From: an uncultured Lachnospiraceae bacterium
GTDB lineage: Bacteria; Bacillota; Clostridia; Lachnospirales; Lachnospiraceae
Length of the DNA: 10,657 nt
Assembly (NCBI GenBank): GCA_910588295.1
Contig: CAJUQO010000006.1
Coordinates: forward strand, 1-10,657
Direction of reading: 5' to 3'
Position numbers and translations under genes: made by a program
Shown here: positions 6,055-10,657 of the stretch, piece after piece
How positions within the stretch are numbered: the stretch's first letter is position 1
How the letters are laid out: each line of letters starts with the position of its first letter
The notes under the pieces: generated by a model
Told to the model about the DNA's origin: nothing
Database searches by the model: none
The model's input: only the letters and a program-made list of their open reading frames with translations

Positions 6055-6882
6055 TCAGCCTTTTACCGCTCCCACCGTGACGCCCCCGATGATCCTTTTC
6101 AGGAACAGGGAAGCGAAGATAACAATGGGGATTACGGAGATGGATACGCCCAGATACACAACGCCGTAATCTCTCATATAGGTGCCGTTGAGCTGCTGGA
6201 TCACCACCGGCAGCGGGAGTTTTTCGGGGGTGAAGATCAGAATCAGCGGATTAATAAAATTATTCCAGGAATTTACAAATACAAAGATAGCCTGGGTGAA
6301 CACGGCCGGCTTAATGATCGGGAATACGATCTTGTGGAAGATCCTGATTTCGGAACAGCCGTCGATCCTGGCGCTCTCGATCAGGGAATCCGGCACCGCG
6401 GATACGATAAACTGGCGGATGAAAAATACCGCAGAGGCATTGGCCGCCGAGGGGATGATCAGGGCGGCATAGCTGTCCAGCAGATGGAACCGGTCCATGA
6501 GCTGGAAATACCCGATCAGGCCTAACTGGGCGGGCAGCATCATGGTCGCCAGCAGAATCCAGAACAGCCCGTTCCGGAAACGGAAATGGAATTTGGCAAA
6601 GCCGTAGGCTGTCAGTCCCCCAAAATAGGCGCTTAAGGCTGTGCTGGAGAGGGCGATGAACAGACTGTTGCCAAAAGCCCGCCAGATATCCACATAGTGA
6701 ACCAGTGTCTCGTAGTTGCGGGCCAGATACTTGCCTGGCAGGAGCTGGTAGCCCGAGGCAATCTCCGCATTTTCATGGGTGGCATTCATGAAAATGTTGT
6801 AAAAGGGTATGATGCAAACCAGCGCCAGCCCAAACAGCAGCAGGTAGCAGATTATATGGGAAAGCTTTATTCTTTTTTTCAT
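6055..6882 (-). CDS. Carbohydrate ABC transporter permease, MalG-like (CUT1)
   Basis: An inner-membrane permease of 275 residues with about six TM helices (the first at 10-31) and the conserved cytoplasmic loop ESARIDGCSEIRIF (169-182), which contacts the ATPase. A C-terminal GAVKG ends the protein, as is typical for MalG-type subunits. I chose ATG 6882 because the eight bases AGAGGTGA lie 8 bases upstream; a GTG at 6894 overlapping the stop of the MalF-like gene is the alternative and would add four residues. Overlap or near-overlap with the upstream gene shows tight coupling. It forms a heterodimer with the MalF-like protein and receives substrate from the lipoprotein. The sugar cannot be read from the sequence. 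Confidence 0.93.
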   Translation of the reverse strand: MKKRIKLSHIICYLLLFGLALVCIIPFYNIFMNATHENAEIASGYQLLPGKYLARNYETLVHYVDIWRAFGNSLFIALSSTALSAYFGGLTAYGFAKFHFRFRNGLFWILLATMMLPAQLGLIGYFQLMDRFHLLDSYAALIIPSAANASAVFFIRQFIVSAVPDSLIESARIDGCSEIRIFHKIVFPIIKPAVFTQAIFVFVNSWNNFINPLILIFTPEKLPLPVVIQQLNGTYMRDYGVVYLGVSISVIPIVIFASLFLKRIIGGVTVGAVKG

Positions 6883-6890
6883 TGTATCTG

Positions 6891-7787
6891 TCACCTCTCT
6901 TCCTCGGACTTCATATTTCCCCTCATATACAAGACGGAAAAAATAATAGTGAGGAGAAACAGCCCGTAGGAAATGGCAGCGCCATAACCGTAGTTGTAAT
7001 TTTTAAAGGAAGTATTATACATATAGGAAAGGGCTGTCAGGCTGGCGCCGTTGGGCGCTCCGGTTCCTTTCCCTATAATGTAGGGAATGTCAAATAGCTG
7101 CATACCTCCGATCAATATGGTGACGCAGGCGTAGGTGATCACTGGTTTCAGCAGCGGGAGTACAATAAGGATGAAGGTTTTGAAGCTGCCGGCGCCATCA
7201 ATGGCGGCGGCCTCCAGGATGTCTCCTGAAATCCCTTTAATGCCTGCCGTGAAAATGATGATATAGTACCCGAAGTACTGAAACCATATAATGAAGATTA
7301 GGACGGCCCGGACAAAGCTTCCGTTAATCATCCAGTTGACAGGTTCTCCAATGAGGCCGATGGATTCCAGCAGCGGGTTGACGCTGCCCCCCTGCCATGC
7401 GAACAGGAGGTTAAACAGCACGCCCAAGGAGACGGCCGTTACCAGGTTGGGGAAATAGAAAATATTTTTGAATACATGGGGGCCTTTGATGAATTTCTGG
7501 TTCAGCACATAGGCCAGCACCAGCCCGAACACGAGCTGCAGCCCTCCGGCCGCGACCGTAATGAAAATGGTATTTAATACGGATTTCCAGAAAATACGGT
7601 CGCCAAGAAGCCGGATATAGTTGGCCGCGCCCACCCAGCCGGCATCCCGGATCCCGTCCCAGTCCGTAAAACTCAGACGCAGCGTGTAGAGGATGGGATA
7701 CAGGTTAAATACGGCAAATACCGCGAAGAAAGGAAAAATAAAGAAATATCCCCAATGATCTTTTTTGATTCGTCGTCTGGTATTCAC
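6891..7787 (-). CDS. Carbohydrate ABC transporter permease, MalF-like (CUT1)
   Basis: A 298-residue permease with an N-terminal TM helix (about 13-35) ending in the family's NLYPILYTLRLSFTDW pattern (28-43), five more TM helices, and the EAA loop EAAAIDGAGSFKTF (192-205) for ATPase contact. The start is GTG, supported by AAAGGG about 7 bases upstream; no better ATG is available. It follows the solute-binding protein gene after 24 bases and its stop codon overlaps or abuts the start region of the MalG-like gene. The length is that of short MalF forms without the large periplasmic insertion of enteric MalF, as is usual in Bacillota. Confidence 0.93.
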   Translation of the reverse strand: MNTRRRIKKDHWGYFFIFPFFAVFAVFNLYPILYTLRLSFTDWDGIRDAGWVGAANYIRLLGDRIFWKSVLNTIFITVAAGGLQLVFGLVLAYVLNQKFIKGPHVFKNIFYFPNLVTAVSLGVLFNLLFAWQGGSVNPLLESIGLIGEPVNWMINGSFVRAVLIFIIWFQYFGYYIIIFTAGIKGISGDILEAAAIDGAGSFKTFILIVLPLLKPVITYACVTILIGGMQLFDIPYIIGKGTGAPNGASLTALSYMYNTSFKNYNYGYGAAISYGLFLLTIIFSVLYMRGNMKSEEER

Positions 7788-7811
7788 GGAATATCCCTTT
7801 CCTTTCGTCTG

Positions 7812-9179
7812 CTATTCAATGGTGAGCTCCGGGAACTGTGTCTGCATGTCGTCGGCAAAGGCCTGCATGGCTTCGTCTATGCTCATTTCCCCTGTCAGAG
7901 CCAGTTTCAGTTTATCATTCTTGAAAGAGTTTTCTATTGCGATGTCATATTTTGTCATGGAAAGGGGTTTGATTTCCATGGCCGCGTCATACATGGCCTG
8001 ATAAATGTTCTGGTCGCCGGTGAAGGGATCCCGGAAGCCGTCTGCGATCACCTTCTCAATGGCCGGTTTGTAGCCGACCATGTCCCCGGTCCGCTCCACA
8101 TAGCGCAGCAGATAATCCTCGTCGGCCGTGATGGTTTTGATGAAAGTCCACGCGGCTTCTTTGTGCTGGGAGCCGGAGTACATGCTGAGCCAGGTGCCGC
8201 CGTCCTGATAGGCCGCGGGCGCCTGGATAAAGCCCCAGGTGTTGTCCGTGTCCGCGGCGTCTGCCGGAGTGTTTGCCTTGACGCAGTAGTGGAGCCCCCA
8301 GGAGGGCTGTCCGAACAGGATGAATTTGTTGTTTCCATAGAAACAGGAGGCCCAGGTGGCGTCCCAGGCGTCCAGCATGGCGTCGCCGTGGTGTTCCCGG
8401 ATTTTCAGGGCGGTTTCCATCACATTCCGGAAATAGGACAGCTCCAGCATTTTGCCGTCCTGCACATAGGCGCCGGGCCGGGTCCCCAGGATCGGCGCGA
8501 CCACACTGGCCGGGGAATCCATCAGATATACTTCGCCGCCGCTCTTTTCATAGACTTCTTCCCCGATGGCCGCTATGCTGTCCCAGTCAGGCAGCAGCTT
8601 CTGCACTTCCTCCGGATCGTCGGTTCCCAGGTATTCTTTCGCCAGAGGCTTATAATACCAGAAGCCGCCGGGGCAGGACTGGTAGGAAAGCCCGATGATG
8701 TGCCCGTCGTCATCCTTGCACAGTTCCGCGACATAGGGGATGAAGTCATCCATCAGCTCTGCCGCGCCGTAGGGTTCCCCGGAGAGATCCTCAATCAGGT
8801 CGGATCCTTTCAGTTTGCCCAGATCGCGGATTTCTGCCAGAAACACATCGGGGGCGCCGGTTCCCGAGCGCAGGGCCGCTTCCAGTTTTGTCATATAGGT
8901 ATCTGTGGGGAATACCACGGCGTTGACCTTGATATCCGGGTTTACGGCATTAAAATCTTCCACGTAATTATCGATTTCTTCCTGGGTCAGGCTGGTCCAT
9001 ACCGTGATTTCATCGGAAGCTCCTTCCGGCGCCGCCTGTGAGGCGGCTTCAGCCGCGGCTTTCTGCGTGCCGGCCTGTTCTTTTTCGGGGACAGTGCCTG
9101 TCTTTTGTCCTCCGCATCCTGCCAAAAGCCCTCCTGCCAATACCACACTCAAAAACATGCATGGAAATCTTCTTTTCAT
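7812..9179 (-). CDS. Extracellular solute-binding lipoprotein of a sugar ABC transporter
   Basis: A 455-residue family-1 solute-binding protein. The signal peptide MKRRFPCMFL is followed by a lipobox LLAGC (18-22), so Cys22 is lipidated and the protein is anchored outside the membrane. A flexible Ala/Glu/Gln-rich linker (23-55) precedes the binding domain, which opens with EITVWTSLTQEEIDNYVEDF (57-76) and continues with the GAPDVFLAEI strand expected for this family. Aromatic residues such as those in the SYQSCPGGFWYYKPL segment are probable sugar-stacking residues. GGAGG lies 7 bases before the ATG. It is the first and presumably most abundant product of the operon, next to a divergent AraC regulator. 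The family and CUT1 neighbours point to oligosaccharides, but the specific ligand is unknown. Confidence 0.95.
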   Translation of the reverse strand: MKRRFPCMFLSVVLAGGLLAGCGGQKTGTVPEKEQAGTQKAAAEAASQAAPEGASDEITVWTSLTQEEIDNYVEDFNAVNPDIKVNAVVFPTDTYMTKLEAALRSGTGAPDVFLAEIRDLGKLKGSDLIEDLSGEPYGAAELMDDFIPYVAELCKDDDGHIIGLSYQSCPGGFWYYKPLAKEYLGTDDPEEVQKLLPDWDSIAAIGEEVYEKSGGEVYLMDSPASVVAPILGTRPGAYVQDGKMLELSYFRNVMETALKIREHHGDAMLDAWDATWASCFYGNNKFILFGQPSWGLHYCVKANTPADAADTDNTWGFIQAPAAYQDGGTWLSMYSGSQHKEAAWTFIKTITADEDYLLRYVERTGDMVGYKPAIEKVIADGFRDPFTGDQNIYQAMYDAAMEIKPLSMTKYDIAIENSFKNDKLKLALTGEMSIDEAMQAFADDMQTQFPELTIE

Positions 9180-9219
9180 ACTTGCACCTCCGCTTTGTTA
9201 AGTACGAACATCCGGATTT

Positions 9220-9271
9220 AAAGACAAAATCATACAATAATGTTCTCGCACTTTGTAAAAATATTGTCTTT
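9220..9271. promoter_or_regulatory. Inverted repeat AAAGACAA-N36-TTGTCTTT flanking the putative promoter
   Basis: Exact 8-base arms (9220-9227 and 9264-9271) bracket the putative -10 and -35 boxes of the leftward promoter. This could be a pair of operator half-sites for the divergent AraC regulator or another factor. The long spacing makes a simple dimer site less likely, and chance is possible in AT-rich DNA. Confidence 0.25.
9229..9258 (-). promoter_or_regulatory. Possible promoter of the sugar-transport operon
   Basis: On the minus strand TTACAA (9253-9258) and TATGAT (9229-9234) are 18 bases apart, a modest match that would suit an activator-dependent promoter. The start would fall near 9222, about 40 bases before the lipoprotein gene. 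Other AT-rich boxes in 9300-9380 could serve instead. Confidence 0.35.
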
Positions 9272-9319
9272 TTTACCATTAATGACCGGATTTTTTCTGT
9301 TTTCTTGTTACAATTACTA

Positions 9320-9328
9320 TGATATAAT
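9320..9328 (+). promoter_or_regulatory. Extended -10 promoter element upstream of the araC-type gene
   Basis: TGATATAAT is a perfect extended -10 (TGnTATAAT) with no good -35 box 17 bases upstream. Transcription would start near 9335, leaving an mRNA leader of about 115 bases. A second TATAAT lies at 9371-9376 without a partner. The remaining 9335-9449 stretch shows no gene and no clear riboswitch-like fold. Confidence 0.45.
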
Positions 9329-9449
9329 GAATAACATCATTTGTATTGAAGGGTATTGTGACATTTTTTGTATAATATTATCCTAATCCACAATATGCGT
9401 TCATTGTCCCTCGGTGGTATACATCCTTGACAGAATGGAAGGAGTTATT

Positions 9450-10364
9450 ATGGAAACGCCGGCAAGCCAGTCACTTTTTGCTTATACTTACACACCGTGC
9501 CCATATGCGGAGAAGCACCTGATTATTTCAGACTGTATTGGTATGTGTACTTCAAAGGATTTTTATTACAGCCGGGAGACTTTTGATAATAATCTGATTC
9601 TGTCGGTTGTGAGAGGGACGTTTTATGTAGAACAATATGGGGAAAGACATGTGCTGACGTCCGGCATGTCCATTTTGATGAGGTTGACGGATTCTCATAC
9701 ATACTACTCGGATAAAGTGGACGTAGCCTCTATTATATGGATGCATTTTCGCAGCGATATGCTGGTGCCCCTTCTGGACACCCTGTACTCCCATCGGCTT
9801 CTTCCGGTTATTACCTGTTCTGAGGAAGTAAAAAAGACAATCTACCAGGGTATACAGATCGCTTCCCAAAAACAGGATGATTTTGAATATCAGATTTCCG
9901 CGCTTATTTATCCAGTGATTCTGGAAGTTATGGGGCCGCATCTTTTGCGGATCCAGAACCAGACGGTATGGGAAAATTCCTGGTTTATCAAACCGGTAAA
10001 TCAATATATCGATAATCATATTTATGAGAAGATTACCCTGGATCAGCTATGCTCTTCGGTGAATATGAGTAAAAGCTACTTCTGCAAGGTTTTTAAGAAG
10101 TATTTTTCCATGTCCCCCATGCAGTATACGATGTATCGGAAAATTAATATGTCAAAGTATCTGTTGTTCAATTCTGACCAGAGCCTAGAGGCTATTGCCC
10201 ATGCTCTTGGATTTTCGGATCAGAGCCATTTTTCGAAAACATTTAAGCATTACATGGGCACCACTCCTTTGCGGTATAAGAATTCAAAAAAGGAAGAATC
10301 TCCGTGGGAAAGCGATTTGCCCACGGAAACAACACAAACAATGAATCACAAACAACAAATATAG
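9450..10364 (+). CDS. AraC/XylS-family transcriptional regulator
   Basis: A 304-residue regulator. Residues about 40-100 form a cupin-like sensory domain (NNLILSVVRGTFYVEQYGER at 47-66, then a strand-rich stretch to WMHFR at 97-101). A helical linker follows, then two helix-turn-helix motifs at about 195-216 (ITLDQLCSSVNMSKSYFCKVF) and 245-266. The AraC signature is well preserved at 249-277: IAHALGFSDQSHFSKTFKHY, then GTTPLRYK. The tail after 278 is short and polar. I chose ATG 9450 because AGGAG ends 5 bases upstream; in-frame starts at 9414 (GTG) and 9435 lack comparable sites. It is divergent from the sugar-uptake operon and most probably activates it in response to the imported sugar. 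This follows the common arrangement and is not shown by the sequence itself. Confidence 0.93.
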   Translation: METPASQSLFAYTYTPCPYAEKHLIISDCIGMCTSKDFYYSRETFDNNLILSVVRGTFYVEQYGERHVLTSGMSILMRLTDSHTYYSDKVDVASIIWMHFRSDMLVPLLDTLYSHRLLPVITCSEEVKKTIYQGIQIASQKQDDFEYQISALIYPVILEVMGPHLLRIQNQTVWENSWFIKPVNQYIDNHIYEKITLDQLCSSVNMSKSYFCKVFKKYFSMSPMQYTMYRKINMSKYLLFNSDQSLEAIAHALGFSDQSHFSKTFKHYMGTTPLRYKNSKKEESPWESDLPTETTQTMNHKQQI

Positions 10365-10436
10365 ACACAAAACAAGCCATTTAAACCAGACAGGCTGTCC
10401 TGCCAGACGAAGATAAGGGAAAGATGGATATTTTTG

Positions 10437-10465
10437 TGGACAAATAGATTTGTTCATGATATAAT
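10437..10465 (+). promoter_or_regulatory. Strong promoter of the coiled-coil protein gene
   Basis: TGGACA (10437-10442) and TATAAT (10460-10465) are 17 bases apart, with TGA just before the -10 making an extended -10 identical to the one at 9320-9328. Transcription would start near 10472, with a leader of about 38 bases that includes a GGGAGGAGGGG ribosome site. The gap 10365-10436 after the regulator holds no clear terminator. Confidence 0.7.
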
Positions 10466-10509
10466 ACGTCTTGCCAATATATAGTGCGTTTGTGGGAGGA
10501 GGGGATTAC

Positions 10510-10657
10510 ATGTCAGATCGCGAGCTGCTGTCGGCAATGTCAGGCTTGCTGGACAGAAAATTGAAACATGAGCTGGAGCCGATCAAAGAGGATGTGCATA
10601 GTCTGAAGGAAGATGTGAGTGTCCTGAAGGAAGATGTGAGTGTCCTGAAGGAAGATG
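10510..10657 (+). CDS. Heptad-repeat coiled-coil protein, 5' part only
   Basis: Only the first 49 residues lie in the window. An N-terminal helix starting MSDRELLSAMSGLLDRKLK is followed from about residue 25 by seven-residue units: one diverged (IKEDVHS), then LKEDVSV, LKEDVSV and LKED at the edge. Leucine and valine fall at the a and d positions of a coiled coil with Lys, Glu and Asp outside, so the protein should form a long, probably trimeric or dimeric, rod. Short proteins starting with a similar Asp-x-Glu-Leu-Leu motif and charged heptads are common in Lachnospiraceae; their function is not established. GGAGGGG lies 5 bases before the ATG and a near-consensus promoter is present, so it is a real, well-expressed gene. 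The continuing frame beyond the window is unknown. Confidence 0.8.
   Translation, partial: MSDRELLSAMSGLLDRKLKHELEPIKEDVHSLKEDVSVLKEDVSVLKED
10582..10657 (+). repeat. 21-bp in-frame tandem repeat (heptad units)
   Basis: Two perfect copies of a 21-bp unit at 10603-10623 and 10624-10644 are followed by the first 13 bases of a third; a diverged copy precedes them at 10582-10602. Identity at the DNA level, including synonymous positions, points to recent duplication by slippage or recombination. Each copy adds one heptad without breaking the frame. The array may continue past the window. Confidence 0.9.

Noticed and set aside
7755..9041. Long plus-strand open frame (about 428 codons) opposite the solute-binding protein gene
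   Set aside because: Antisense to a clear lipoprotein gene; it arises from codon bias in the GC-richer gene and its product shows no recognisable domain.
9427..9432. Perfect TTGACA just before the araC-type start
   Set aside because: A -10 box at the right distance would fall on the start codon of the gene and none is present there; the gene's own ribosome site requires transcription from further upstream.
10385..10405. Short dyad (GACAG/CTGTC) after the AraC-type gene, considered as a terminator
   Set aside because: The arms are almost contiguous with no usable loop and no T-run follows.
10582..10657. Short tandem repeats considered as a CRISPR array
   Set aside because: The units are directly adjacent with no spacers and translate into heptads in frame with a gene start.

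Overview
The window looks like chromosomal DNA of a gut-type Lachnospiraceae bacterium (Bacillota, Clostridia; Blautia-like is my best guess). The reasons are strong AGGAGG-type ribosome sites, low to medium GC, a CUT1 sugar transporter without its own ATPase next to an AraC regulator and a URO-D-like protein, a PadR regulator paired with a HAAS-type membrane protein, and a short coiled-coil protein built from heptad repeats. No lookup could be run, so the taxon is an inference.

Left third (1-4790). Two gene sets diverge from a compact 176-bp intergenic region (1153-1328). The leftward set is a PadR-type repressor, a small one-TM protein with a HAAS/DUF1700-like cytoplasmic domain, and a small Sec-exported protein whose 3' end is replaced by a GC-rich double palindrome at the window edge. 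The rightward set is a small Sec-exported basic protein, two half-size MacB/FtsX-type permeases and a MacB/LolD-type ABC ATPase. Near-consensus promoters face both ways, with dyads lying on them. The layout of exported peptide, large-loop permease and LolD-like ATPase recalls lactococcin-972-type bacteriocin/immunity loci. This is the best candidate here for an undescribed system. The peptide genes and regulators are visibly AT-rich, while the transporter genes are GC-richer, so the locus looks mosaic. A strong hairpin at 4765-4786 separates this set from the convergent sugar operon.

Middle (4788-9179, minus strand). A sugar-uptake operon is transcribed leftward in the order solute-binding lipoprotein, MalF-like permease (GTG start), MalG-like permease, and URO-D-like enzyme. 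Gaps are short or overlapping. No ATPase is encoded, so a shared MsmK/UgpC-type ATPase elsewhere is expected. The URO-D-like protein lacks the N-terminal signature of true HemE and may act on the imported compound or in methyl transfer.

Right end (9180-10657). A divergent AraC/XylS-type regulator with a cupin-like N-terminus probably controls the sugar operon. After a strong promoter comes the start of a coiled-coil protein made of perfect 21-bp (7-residue) tandem repeats, which runs off the window.
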